From Prevotellaceae bacterium UBA1726 (GTDB lineage Bacteria; Bacteroidota; Bacteroidia; Bacteroidales; Bacteroidaceae), in NCBI GenBank assembly GCA_002316005.1, contig DCIM01000082.1:3520-45817 (forward strand): a stretch of 42,298 bases of DNA. The letters are read 5' to 3'. The notes under the pieces were generated by a model that saw nothing but the letters and a program-made list of their open reading frames with translations, was not told the origin of the DNA and did not search any database. Position numbers and translations under genes: made by a program. This document shows, in pieces, positions 1 through 7,598 of the stretch. The stretch's first letter is position 1, and each line of letters opens with the position of its first letter.

Positions 1-1059
1 CATTTCAAGACCCCGGCTCGTACAAGTCGTGGGGCTTATGATGTGCACAATATGATTATTGTCTCAATGACCGACGAACAAGGCAGAATCGGTCTTGGTG
101 AGTGTGCTCCGTTGCCTGATTTGAGTTGCGACAGGAATGCTTACACAAAGATGAGCGATGTGGCTCGCCTAATAAATGAGGCAATGGCGAGCGACGATTA
201 TGCGGAGTATCTTCGCCCTTATCCGGCATTGCTTTTTGCACTTGAATCGGCAATGTACGACATGACGAAATCGCCAATCCTCTATGATACACCATTTGCC
301 CGTTCGGAGGAAGGAATACCATTCAACGGACTTGTGTGGATGGGTTCTTACGATGAGATGTTCGCTCAGGTGAAGAAGAAAATCCTTCAGGGATTCCGTT
401 GCATAAAACTCAAGATTGGCGCTATTGAATGGGAAGAGGAAATCCGTTTGATTGAGAAGATTCGCTCTCGTTTTTCAAAAGACACAATCACTTTGCGCGT
501 TGATGCAAATGGGAATCTGGCCCCTAAAAGAGACAATGATGCAGAGTGGGAACAGATGGTGATTGATAGAATGAAAGAATTGTCGAAATACGATATTCAT
601 TCCATTGAACAGCCAATTCCTGTGGGCAATTGGAAATTCATGGCCGAACTCTGCAAGCTTACTCCCCCTTTGGGGGATGGGGGGCTCCCTATTGCCCTTG
701 ACGAGGAGTTGATAGGACTGAATCAGTTGCACGAGAAACAGGCAATGCTCGACACAATCCGCCCACAGTATATTGTAATAAAACCAACTCTCCACGGAGG
801 AATATCCGGTTCGATGGAGTGGGTGAGTGAGGCAAAGAAACGAGGCATTGATTCTTGGATGACTTCCGCCCTTGAGAGTAATATTGGATTGAGAAATGTG
901 GCTCTCCTTGCGGCCCGTTGCTATGGTCCACATGTGCTTTTCCCACAAGGATTAGGCACAGGTCAACTCTTTACTGATAATATCAGTATGGACTTGGAAC
1001 TTCGTGGTGCTAAGATGTGGCGCGAGGAAGTGAATGAAAGTCTCACCACCGGCAATTAA
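1..1059 (+). CDS. menC: o-Succinylbenzoate synthase MenC (5' end cut by window edge)
   Basis: Enolase-superfamily dehydratase that makes o-succinylbenzoate in menaquinone synthesis. The frame is open from base 1, and the first in-window residues (HFKTPARTSRGAYD) match the N-terminal MenC signature, so the GTG at 43 is internal and only a few codons are missing. Numbering from base 1, the superfamily residues are visible: the KLKIG lysines near codons 136-138, the metal ligands in RVDANGN (about 168), SIEQP (203) and ALDEE (234), and the second lysine in VIKPT (261). It lies 8 bp upstream of menE, so they are probably co-transcribed, and the other men genes are expected upstream of the window. 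A C/G-rich palindromic repeat is translated in frame at 659-688, between the EQP and LDEE strands. Identity is confident. Confidence 0.93.
   Translation, partial: HFKTPARTSRGAYDVHNMIIVSMTDEQGRIGLGECAPLPDLSCDRNAYTKMSDVARLINEAMASDDYAEYLRPYPALLFALESAMYDMTKSPILYDTPFARSEEGIPFNGLVWMGSYDEMFAQVKKKILQGFRCIKLKIGAIEWEEEIRLIEKIRSRFSKDTITLRVDANGNLAPKRDNDAEWEQMVIDRMKELSKYDIHSIEQPIPVGNWKFMAELCKLTPPLGDGGLPIALDEELIGLNQLHEKQAMLDTIRPQYIVIKPTLHGGISGSMEWVSEAKKRGIDSWMTSALESNIGLRNVALLAARCYGPHVLFPQGLGTGQLFTDNISMDLELRGAKMWREEVNESLTTGN
659..688 (+). repeat. Palindromic C/G-run element translated inside menC
   Basis: A run TTACTCCCCCTTTGGGGG followed by ATGGGGGGCTCC. The CCCCC/GGGGG arms form a short hairpin. It is nearly the same as the element at 1719-1747 in menE. 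It is read in frame as LTPPLGDGGL, a low-complexity Pro/Gly stretch unlike the flanking enolase-fold sequence. I read it as an intragenic insertion of a dispersed palindromic repeat that keeps the frame. Confidence 0.7.
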
Positions 1060-1067
1060 CAAACTAT

Positions 1068-2060
1068 ATGGAGTACGAGGAATTCTTAGCAGAATGGAAT
1101 AATGATTCTCCGTTTGTTGAAGTGAAGACGAGCGGTTCTACGGGTTCTCCAAAGCAGATGCTCGTGGAGAAAGAGCGTATGCTTGCTTCTGCCCGAATGA
1201 CTTGCGATTTCCTTGGATTGAAGGAAGGCGACTCGGCACTTCTCTGCATGTCCCTTGATTATATTGCCGGTAAGATGATGGTGGTTCGCTCCATTGAGCG
1301 AGAGTTGAAACTGACAGTAGTGGGTCCAAGCCTCACCCCCCGCCCTCTCCCACAAGGAGAGGGAGCTGAAAATAGCCTTCACTTTGATCTTGTGGCTATG
1401 GTACCTGCTCAAGTCTATGCTTCAATTGACGAACTATGGTTGCGTAGGTCCAAGAATATAATAATAGGTGGTGGTGCTATCTCTGCAGAATTGCAAAGTA
1501 TGATTGAGAAAGGAGGTTTCGAAGGTTGTGTGTGGAGTAGCTACGGCATGACCGAAACTCTCTCGCACATTGCCCTTCGCCGATTGAATGGACCAGAGGC
1601 TTCTGATTGGTACACCCCTTTTGAGGGCGTGGAAGTGTCGCTTAATGAAGAGGGATGTCTTGTCATCAACGCCCCACATATCTGCCCAGAACCCCTAATT
1701 ACTAACGATATCGCCGAATTACTCCCCCTTAGGGGGCAGGGGGGCTTTCGCATAAAGGGCCGCAAGGACAATGTTATTTGTTCGGGCGGAATAAAGATTC
1801 AAATTGAGGAAGTGGAGCAATTGCTCAACCCATATTTGAAAGAACCTTTTGTCATAACGAAAAGAAAAGACGAGAAGTTTGGCGAGGTTGTTGTATTGCT
1901 TACCGAATCCCTTGACCTTGAGACAATAAAACAAGAATGCCAACAGCGCCTTCCACGCTATTGGCAACCTAAGCATTTTGTTCATGTGGTCAAAATCCCA
2001 ATGACCGAAACCGGCAAACCCGCTCGACAGGTCGCTTTATCCCTCGCGGAAGAAATCTAA
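1068..2060 (+). CDS. menE: o-Succinylbenzoate-CoA ligase MenE
   Basis: Adenylate-forming acyl-CoA ligase (ANL family) that activates o-succinylbenzoate to its CoA thioester in menaquinone synthesis. The P-loop TSGSTGSPK is at residues 21-29 and the A5 motif YGMTET at 159-164. The KGRKDNVICSGG hinge and the TETGKPARQ C-terminal lysine region are near the end. At 330 aa it is shorter than the roughly 450-490 aa enzymes of E. coli or Bacillus, because the N-terminal subdomain is reduced. The ATG at 1068 lies 8 bp after menC. Two palindromic repeats are translated inside it, at residues 88-100 and about 218-227. Its last 24 bp overlap the convergent aroB. Assignment rests on the motifs and on adjacency to menC. 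Confidence 0.9.
   Translation: MEYEEFLAEWNNDSPFVEVKTSGSTGSPKQMLVEKERMLASARMTCDFLGLKEGDSALLCMSLDYIAGKMMVVRSIERELKLTVVGPSLTPRPLPQGEGAENSLHFDLVAMVPAQVYASIDELWLRRSKNIIIGGGAISAELQSMIEKGGFEGCVWSSYGMTETLSHIALRRLNGPEASDWYTPFEGVEVSLNEEGCLVINAPHICPEPLITNDIAELLPLRGQGGFRIKGRKDNVICSGGIKIQIEEVEQLLNPYLKEPFVITKRKDEKFGEVVVLLTESLDLETIKQECQQRLPRYWQPKHFVHVVKIPMTETGKPARQVALSLAEEI
1329..1366 (+). repeat. Palindromic repeat translated inside menE (first)
   Basis: The arms CCCTCTCC (1343-1350) and GGAGAGGG (1356-1363) pair perfectly around a CACAA loop, preceded by a C-run. It is translated as SLTPRPLPQGEGA, a string I recall from many unrelated bacterial proteins where such palindromes fall in coding frames. It sits between a core beta strand (LTVVGP) and NSLHFDLVAMVP, so it probably forms a surface loop. 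Confidence 0.75.
1719..1747 (+). repeat. Palindromic C/G-run element translated inside menE (second)
   Basis: TTACTCCCCCTTAGGGGG followed by CAGGGGGGCTT. The core CCCCCT-T-AGGGGG is a palindrome. It differs from the menC copy at 659-688 by only a few bases, so the two are members of one family. It is translated as LLPLRGQGGF just before the KGRKDN motif. Confidence 0.7.
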
Positions 2061-3083
2061 TGCTTCTTTAATCTCCTCTTGATTGGCTGTCTGGTTGATG
2101 AGGATTCCCCCTATATTATTTAATAAGGTGAAATTGATGATGCCGGCAGTGTTCTTCTTGTCGTGAGTCATCAACTCAAGGAGTTCTGGGTAATCATCGC
2201 AGGTAATGCCGAGAATACCGTAGTTCTCGCGGATGAAACGAACCGTCTGGCGCATCTTTTCTGTAGGGAATTCGGTCTTTGTTGCCGAGAGATACAACTC
2301 CACAATCATTCCCCAAGCAACAGCATAGCCATGAAGTCTTGGTTGATTATGACGCATTGCCCATGATTCAAGAGCATGACCGGCAGTATGACCCACATTC
2401 AAAGCCTTGCGAATACCATGCTCGTGAGGATCCTCCTCAACAATTCGTTCCTTCACTGCAACAGAATCAGCAAGCATTCGGCTCAACTGTGTCATATCTG
2501 GATTGCCAAGGTCGAAGTTTACAAGTTCTGCCCACATCTTGTCATTGGAGATAAGTCCATGCTTCAGCATTTCAGCATAACCCGAGCGGATATTCTCATC
2601 ATCGAGAGTTGCAAGGAAGAGAGTTGAGAGAATGACATAACGCGAATCGTTGAAGACACCAATTTCGTTCTTCAAACCGCCGAAGTTGACACCTGTCTTT
2701 CCACCAACCGAAGCATCTACCATGGAAAGAAGGGTAGTAGGAATATTGATGAAGTTGATGCCGCGCTTGAAGCACGAAGCAGCAAATCCACCAAGGTCGG
2801 TAACCATTCCTCCGCCAAGATTCACCAAAAGCGAATGACGCGAAGCACCACCTTTTTGAAGTTCCTCCCACACATGACTTACTGATTCCAGTCCTTTGTT
2901 TGTGTCATCGGCAGGAATAGTGATGACGCGAGCACCCTCAAGGCAAGCAAAATCCTTTACCAAAGGCAGACAAAGACGGTTGGTATTTTCGTCGGTAAGG
3001 ATGAAAATGCGGTCGTGCTCGCAATCGTTGATGGCTGTTGTCAGTTCGACTTCAAGATTGGTTGAAATGATTACTCGTTGCAT
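2037..3083 (-). CDS. aroB: 3-Dehydroquinate synthase AroB
   Basis: Converts DAHP to 3-dehydroquinate, the second step of the shikimate pathway, using NAD+ and a divalent metal. Family landmarks are present in order: the nucleotide-binding NLGGGMVTDLGGFAA, the IPTTLLSMVDASVGGKTG signature, GYAEMLKHGL, the metal-binding LNVGHTAGHALE and LHGYAVAWGM. At 348 aa it has the usual family length. It is transcribed toward menE, and the two reading frames overlap by 24 bp at their 3' ends. A TAnnTTTG box at 3127-3134 gives a leader of roughly 35 nt and fits the ATG at 3083. Confidence 0.96.
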   Translation of the reverse strand: MQRVIISTNLEVELTTAINDCEHDRIFILTDENTNRLCLPLVKDFACLEGARVITIPADDTNKGLESVSHVWEELQKGGASRHSLLVNLGGGMVTDLGGFAASCFKRGINFINIPTTLLSMVDASVGGKTGVNFGGLKNEIGVFNDSRYVILSTLFLATLDDENIRSGYAEMLKHGLISNDKMWAELVNFDLGNPDMTQLSRMLADSVAVKERIVEEDPHEHGIRKALNVGHTAGHALESWAMRHNQPRLHGYAVAWGMIVELYLSATKTEFPTEKMRQTVRFIRENYGILGITCDDYPELLELMTHDKKNTAGIINFTLLNNIGGILINQTANQEEIKEALDFFREG

Positions 3084-3126
3084 AATATAACTATCATTTT
3101 TGAATGATGAAATGTCAAATTCATTG

Positions 3127-3134
3127 CAAAGTTA
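3127..3134 (-). promoter_or_regulatory. Bacteroidota -7 box for aroB
   Basis: Read on the minus strand this is TAACTTTG, a full match to TAnnTTTG, followed by C. No good TTTG -33 box is seen at the expected distance in the A-rich stretch above it, so only the -7 half is supported. Confidence 0.5.
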
Positions 3135-3174
3135 CCTCTTTTTTTTCTCATTTGCGTATTTTTTTGCTCGTTTT

Positions 3175-3206
3175 TTTGCCTATCCCGTTAAACCTGAGTA
3201 ATTTTG
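3175..3206 (+). promoter_or_regulatory. Bacteroidota promoter for the outer-membrane barrel gene
   Basis: TTTG at 3175-3178 and TAATTTTG at 3199-3206 are separated by 20 bp, the group's optimal spacing. Transcription should begin near 3213, leaving a leader of about 80 nt before the ATG at 3297. Confidence 0.75.
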
Positions 3207-3296
3207 CAGCGTCAAAAGACTATAACAACAAGCACTAACTAAACACAAGGCTTTTTGGGATAAATATTTTTGGAAATAATACAAACTTTAATTAGT

Positions 3297-6200
3297 ATGA
3301 AAAGAATAATTTTGATGCTGCTTTTCGTTGCAGTGTCAGTGACAATGATGGCTCAGGGAAAAAGGGTAGAAGGTATCCTTATTGACCGCGATTCGAAAGA
3401 AGCAGTAGCAATGGCGACAGTCCAGTTGCTCAAAACCGACAGTACTTATGTAGCAGGTGCTGTCAGCAAGGACAACGGCCTTTTCATTGTTCAGGCACCA
3501 GCAAACGGACAGTATCTCCTCAAGATTTCGAATGTAGGTTACAACACAATGATTAAAAAGGTTGTAATCGCTAATGACAAAGACTTGAATATGGGTAAAC
3601 TTCAGTTCTCTGCCGAGGCTATCATGCTCGAAGGCGTAACAGCTACAGCCATGGCAAAGAAGATTGTCGTTGTTGAAGATACATTCGTATATAATAGTGC
3701 TGCTTATCGTACTCCAGAGGGTTCGGCTGTTGAGGAACTCATCCGACTCATTCCAGGCGCAAGCGTTGATGACGAAGGAAATGTAACCATCAACGGAAAG
3801 TCTGTAAAGAAGATTAAGATGGACGGTAAGGAGTTTATGAATGGCGATACAAAGACCGCGATCAAGAATCTCCCTACATCAATCATTGAGAATATCAAGG
3901 CTTATGAAGGCAAGAGCGACCGTGCTCGAATCACTGGTATTGAGGACGGCGAGGACGAGATGACACTCGACTTCACCATCAAGGCCGGTATGAACAAGGG
4001 CGTGCTCGGAAATCTCGATTTGGGATATGGTACACACGACCGCTATGCAGAGCGATTGATGCTTGGTCTTTTCAAGGATGAGTTTAAGATTATGTCATTC
4101 GGCAATTTCAATAATGTCAATGATGCAGGTTTTGGTGGTCGTGGCGGCGGTTTCGGCCGTAACCGTAACGGTTTGAACACAAGCAACATGGTTGGTGTCA
4201 ATCTCAACTATGAAGGCGATAAACTGAAGGCTGACGGTTCTGTTCGTTGGAACCACAATACCTCTGATCAGTATACACAGAACTCAAGCGAAAGCTTTGT
4301 CATTGGCAATCAGAGTTTCAGCAACTCACTCTCACAGAACTACTCAAAGAACAAGAGTTGGAATGCCCAGATGCGTTTTGAGTGGACTCCTGACACACTG
4401 ACAAACATCATGTTCCGCCCATCTATCAGCTGGCGTGACAATGATGGTCGTGGTGGATCTGCTTCAGCTACATTTGATGCTGATCCATTCGAATATACTG
4501 ATTTGACCGTGGCCCAATTGTCGGATATTATTGAGATAATGAGTAATCCTGACAAGAACTCAGCACATAAGAATCTTGCAAAGAACTCCAAGACCGGTAG
4601 TTCTTTGAGCTATGGCGATTCAAAGAGTGTTAACGGCTGGTTCCAGTTCTATAGGAAACTCAATAGCGCGGGTCGTGGTATCACATTCAATGCTAATGGT
4701 AGTTATTCTCAGTCGAACAACAAAAACTTCTCTACCCAGAATGTAGTGCTTTATCAGAAAGAGAATGGAGATTATAGCATTAACCGCTGGAACATTACTC
4801 CTTCAACAAACTGGAGTTACAATGTCCAGGTTTCTTACAGCGAGCCTATTGCAAAGAAGACATATCTGCAGTTCTCTTATAAGTACAGTCACAGTTATCA
4901 GAAGTCTGACCGTGCTACATACGACATGGATTATAACAGACTCATTTCGGATGGACATCAAGACTATGTAAACCTCCTTGCATCGCTTGGTATTAATAAT
5001 ATACCTGCTTATCGTTCGTGGGGAACCTATAGCCTGGATGACCCAAGTTTCTATGGACAATACAAAAGTGATAGCTTGAGTCGTTTTTCTGAGTATAAGA
5101 CGGACTCCCACGACATAGAGATCCAGTTCAGAAAAGTTAGCGATAACTATAACTTCAACTTTGGTGTACTTGCTCAGCCACAGCATACAAGTTTGTATCA
5201 GCGCTATCTTGGTGAAAATGCATTTTCTCGTAATGTATTTAACTGGTCACCAACAGCTGATTTCCGTTACTATTTCACAAAGCAGCATCAGTTGAGATTC
5301 AATTATCGTGGAACAACATCCCAGCCTTCGATGGCACAGATGGTTGAAATAACGGATAATTCTGACCCAATGAATATTACTAAAGGTAATAAAGATTTGA
5401 AGCCTTCGTTCACAAACAGCCTTCGTTTGTTCTACAATAATTATATTACCAGCCACACCCAAAACATTCTTTTGTATGCGAACTATAGTAATACAAGGAA
5501 TTCAACAGTTCAAAGTGTAGAATATGATGCTTCAACAGGTGGACGCACTTCAACCTATAAAAATATCAATGGCAATTGGAATGCGAGTCTTGGTGGAGAG
5601 TACAGTATTGCACTCGACTCAATCGGCCGCTGGTATGTTACAAATTCTCCAAACTACTCATTCAACAATAATGTTGGTTTGGTAAATGAAGGTGGTCTTT
5701 CGCAGAAGAACATTACAAAGGTGCACAACATCCAGGATCGCCTCTCATTGAGCTTCCGTAATGCTTGGTTGAACATTGATGCCGATGGAAGCTTCGGTTA
5801 CACAAAGTCAACAAACTTGCTTCAGGCAAATGCTAACCTCAACACATGGACTTACTCTTATGGTGGTAGTATGCAGATTTCATTGCCTTGGAGCATGCAG
5901 CTCTCAACCGATTTGCACATGAGAAGTCGCCGTGGATATACAGATAGTTCGCTCAATACAAACGAACTCATTTGGAACGCTCAGATTAGCCAGAGCCTCC
6001 TTCGTGGCAAACCTCTTACACTCTCTCTGCAGTTCTACGATATTCTGCACAACCAGAGCAACCTCACTCGTTCGCTTACTGCAATGGCTCGTACTGATAC
6101 CGAGTATAACTCAATCAACTCATACGCTATGTTCCATGTCATCTACCGTTTCAATTTCATGGGTGGAAAGAGTCAGATGGATCAGGGATTCCCAGGAGGT

Positions 6201-6323
6201 CGTCCTGACTTCAATCGTGAAGAGTTCCGTCGTCGTGGTGGACAAGGTGGCGGAATGCCAGGTGGTGGAATGCCTGGCGGTGGCCGTGGAGGCTTCGGCG
6301 GCGGTTTCGGTGGTCCAAGGTAA
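3297..6323 (+). CDS. TonB-dependent-receptor-like outer-membrane beta-barrel protein with Gly/Met/Pro tail
   Basis: Large (1008 aa) outer-membrane protein of the carboxypeptidase-regulatory-like plus plug plus barrel type common in Bacteroidota (OMP_b-brl_3-like). I start it at ATG 3297 because MKRIILMLLFVAVSVTMMAQ is a good signal peptide; the TTG at 3270 only adds residues before it. Residues 21-110 form a CarboxypepD_reg-like beta-sandwich. About 125-230 resemble a plug (TPEGSAVEELIRLIPGASVD). The rest is rich in alternating aromatic strands and polar loops, with a Gly/Arg loop near 280-295. The last clear strand is about YAMFHVIYRFNF; a tail of about 45 residues with GGGMPGGG repeats follows. 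No SusD partner is adjacent, so a glycan-uptake role is not supported, and the substrate is unknown. A strong terminator follows. Confidence 0.85.
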   Translation: MKRIILMLLFVAVSVTMMAQGKRVEGILIDRDSKEAVAMATVQLLKTDSTYVAGAVSKDNGLFIVQAPANGQYLLKISNVGYNTMIKKVVIANDKDLNMGKLQFSAEAIMLEGVTATAMAKKIVVVEDTFVYNSAAYRTPEGSAVEELIRLIPGASVDDEGNVTINGKSVKKIKMDGKEFMNGDTKTAIKNLPTSIIENIKAYEGKSDRARITGIEDGEDEMTLDFTIKAGMNKGVLGNLDLGYGTHDRYAERLMLGLFKDEFKIMSFGNFNNVNDAGFGGRGGGFGRNRNGLNTSNMVGVNLNYEGDKLKADGSVRWNHNTSDQYTQNSSESFVIGNQSFSNSLSQNYSKNKSWNAQMRFEWTPDTLTNIMFRPSISWRDNDGRGGSASATFDADPFEYTDLTVAQLSDIIEIMSNPDKNSAHKNLAKNSKTGSSLSYGDSKSVNGWFQFYRKLNSAGRGITFNANGSYSQSNNKNFSTQNVVLYQKENGDYSINRWNITPSTNWSYNVQVSYSEPIAKKTYLQFSYKYSHSYQKSDRATYDMDYNRLISDGHQDYVNLLASLGINNIPAYRSWGTYSLDDPSFYGQYKSDSLSRFSEYKTDSHDIEIQFRKVSDNYNFNFGVLAQPQHTSLYQRYLGENAFSRNVFNWSPTADFRYYFTKQHQLRFNYRGTTSQPSMAQMVEITDNSDPMNITKGNKDLKPSFTNSLRLFYNNYITSHTQNILLYANYSNTRNSTVQSVEYDASTGGRTSTYKNINGNWNASLGGEYSIALDSIGRWYVTNSPNYSFNNNVGLVNEGGLSQKNITKVHNIQDRLSLSFRNAWLNIDADGSFGYTKSTNLLQANANLNTWTYSYGGSMQISLPWSMQLSTDLHMRSRRGYTDSSLNTNELIWNAQISQSLLRGKPLTLSLQFYDILHNQSNLTRSLTAMARTDTEYNSINSYAMFHVIYRFNFMGGKSQMDQGFPGGRPDFNREEFRRRGGQGGGMPGGGMPGGGRGGFGGGFGGPR

Positions 6324-6341
6324 TGCAGGAAACAAAATAAT

Positions 6342-6376
6342 AAAGCCTCGCTTCAGGAATGGAGCGGGGCTTTTTG
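6342..6376. terminator. Bidirectional intrinsic terminator
   Basis: The stem AAAGCCTCGCT / AGCGGGGCTTTT closes a short loop and runs into TTTTTG on the plus strand. On the minus strand it is followed by a T/A-rich run. It lies between two convergent genes and probably serves both. Confidence 0.8.
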
Positions 6377-6379
6377 TTT

Positions 6380-6838
6380 CTATTCATCAAAGTCGAATTC
6401 GTCAAACTCGTCGTCTTCGTCAAAGCCGAAGGTAACTGGTTCGGCGAAGTTGTCGAGGGCTCTGCGTTCTTTCTTTGTAGGACGGCCAGTACCGCGAGCA
6501 CGGTCAATGAAACCGCTGATTCGCGACATCTCAAGCAATTCGTACTGTTTAGCGTCAGTCACATTCTCATAGACGCCAACAACCAACTTTGCTCCTACTC
6601 GCTGCTCAATGCAGTTGAGAATCTTGAAAGAGTAGGTGATAGGCGGTTTCTTCACCGAGATGACATCACCAATCTTTACTGTTGACGAAGGCTTGAGGTT
6701 TGTGCTTCCCTTTGCCACACGATTGTTCTTGCAGGCATTGGCGGCAATAGTGCGTGTCTTGAAGATTCGCGCTGCCCAAAGCCATTTGTCAAGACGAGCC
6801 GACTCGCTTATCTTTAGCGGTTTTGTCTTTGCATCCAT
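6380..6838 (-). CDS. S4-domain RNA-binding protein (Hsp15/HslR-like)
   Basis: 152 aa. An S4 RNA-binding domain occupies about residues 14-75, beginning with the typical ARLDKWLWAARIFKTR and continuing through NRVAKGS and VKIGDVI. This architecture matches Hsp15, which in E. coli binds 50S subunits carrying nascent peptidyl-tRNA. The C-terminus has a basic segment (RARGTGRPTKKERRAL) and then a very acidic tail (DEDDEFDEFDFDE). It lies 6 bp downstream of pth on the same strand, which suggests joint work on stalled peptidyl-tRNA. The family is confident; equivalence to E. coli Hsp15 is inferred. Confidence 0.85.
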   Translation of the reverse strand: MDAKTKPLKISESARLDKWLWAARIFKTRTIAANACKNNRVAKGSTNLKPSSTVKIGDVISVKKPPITYSFKILNCIEQRVGAKLVVGVYENVTDAKQYELLEMSRISGFIDRARGTGRPTKKERRALDNFAEPVTFGFDEDDEFDEFDFDE

Positions 6839-6844
6839 AGCCTT

Positions 6845-7459
6845 TTATTTTGCTTCGTTATTTTCAGTCTCTTTTGGGGCAGGAGCAGGTTTTGCCTTCT
6901 TGTTGTTGAACTGGTTCATTGTTCGCTCCACACCTTGCATTACGAAACTCTCAATAAGGTAGCAAGCATTCTCAATACATGGATTGAGAAGAGTGCGCTC
7001 TTCATCGCTGAAACGACCGAGTACCCAATCAACTTGTCCACCTTGTCTGAATTCATTGCCTATGCCCATACGCAAGCGGGCATAATCCTGACCGATGAGT
7101 TGCTGAATATGGCCCAGACCGTTGTGTCCGCCATTCGAGCCTTTTCCCTTCAGTCGCATTGTGCCAACAGGAAGAGCCAACTCGTCAGAGATGACAAGAA
7201 GACGGCAGTTTTCAATGTTTTCCTTGTTGAGCCAGTAGCGAACGGCATTACCGCTGAGGTTCATGTATGTTGTAGGCTTAAGGAGGAAGAGTTTACGACC
7301 GCGAAGACTTGTCTCAGCAACAAAACCGTAACGCTTATCTTCGAAAGTGACACCCTTCTTCTGGGCATAAGCATCAAGCACCATCCAACCAGCGTTGTGG
7401 CGGGTTTCGTGATATTCAGCCCCGGGATTGCCTAAACCAACGATTAAGAATTTGTCCAT
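6845..7459 (-). CDS. pth: Peptidyl-tRNA hydrolase Pth
   Basis: Cleaves the ester bond of peptidyl-tRNA released from stalled ribosomes. The motif VGLGNPGAEYHETRHNAGW (residues 7-25) contains Asn11 and the catalytic His21. KPTTYMNLSG (61-70) and the Asp of VISDELALP (Asp92) are the other active-site segments, and GSNGGHNG is the conserved Gly/His loop. At 204 aa it is slightly long because of a Lys/Ala/Glu-rich tail. It lies between the L25 gene and the S4-domain gene; rplY-pth adjacency is widely conserved. An unusual 9-bp tandem repeat begins 16 bp before its start codon. No clear promoter of its own is visible. Confidence 0.96.
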   Translation of the reverse strand: MDKFLIVGLGNPGAEYHETRHNAGWMVLDAYAQKKGVTFEDKRYGFVAETSLRGRKLFLLKPTTYMNLSGNAVRYWLNKENIENCRLLVISDELALPVGTMRLKGKGSNGGHNGLGHIQQLIGQDYARLRMGIGNEFRQGGQVDWVLGRFSDEERTLLNPCIENACYLIESFVMQGVERTMNQFNNKKAKPAPAPKETENNEAK

Positions 7460-7474
7460 GTTCCAATTATGTTT

Positions 7475-7519
7475 TTCTAGAAATTCTAGATGTTCTAGAT
7501 ATTATAGAAGTTCTAGATT
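7475..7519. repeat. Five tandem copies of a 9-bp TTCTAGAnn unit upstream of pth
   Basis: The units are TTCTAGAAA, TTCTAGATG, TTCTAGATA, TTATAGAAG and TTCTAGATT, in exact 9-bp register. Each contains the palindromic core TCTAGA except the fourth, which has one substitution. The array fills most of the gap between the pth start (minus strand) and the L25 terminator, so it would lie in the pth leader or promoter. Confidence 0.85.
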
Positions 7520-7530
7520 TTATTAAATTC

Positions 7531-7566
7531 AAAAAAAGGAGTCAGTCTCGCTGAGACCAACTCCTT
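7531..7566 (-). terminator. Intrinsic terminator after the L25 gene
   Basis: On the minus strand, AAGGAGT and GGTCTC pair with GAGAC and ACTCCTT around a short loop, and the stem is followed directly by seven T residues. It lies about 30 bp after the L25 stop codon. Confidence 0.8.
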
Positions 7567-7598
7567 ATGCTTTTTCCAAGCGTCAGCAAAGGCTGTTA

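Noticed and set aside
3270..3296. Upstream TTG start for the outer-membrane protein
   Set aside because: It adds nine residues before an otherwise perfect signal peptide; ATG 3297 is the better start.
3270..6323. SusC/SusD polysaccharide-utilisation locus
   Set aside because: No SusD-like lipoprotein or glycan enzymes flank the barrel gene, and it is monocistronic between aroB and a terminator.
5932..6435. Second open frame (167 codons) across the end of the barrel gene
   Set aside because: It is a shifted frame of the coding region with low-complexity Ser/Val translation, and it runs through the terminator hairpin; no start context or family match.
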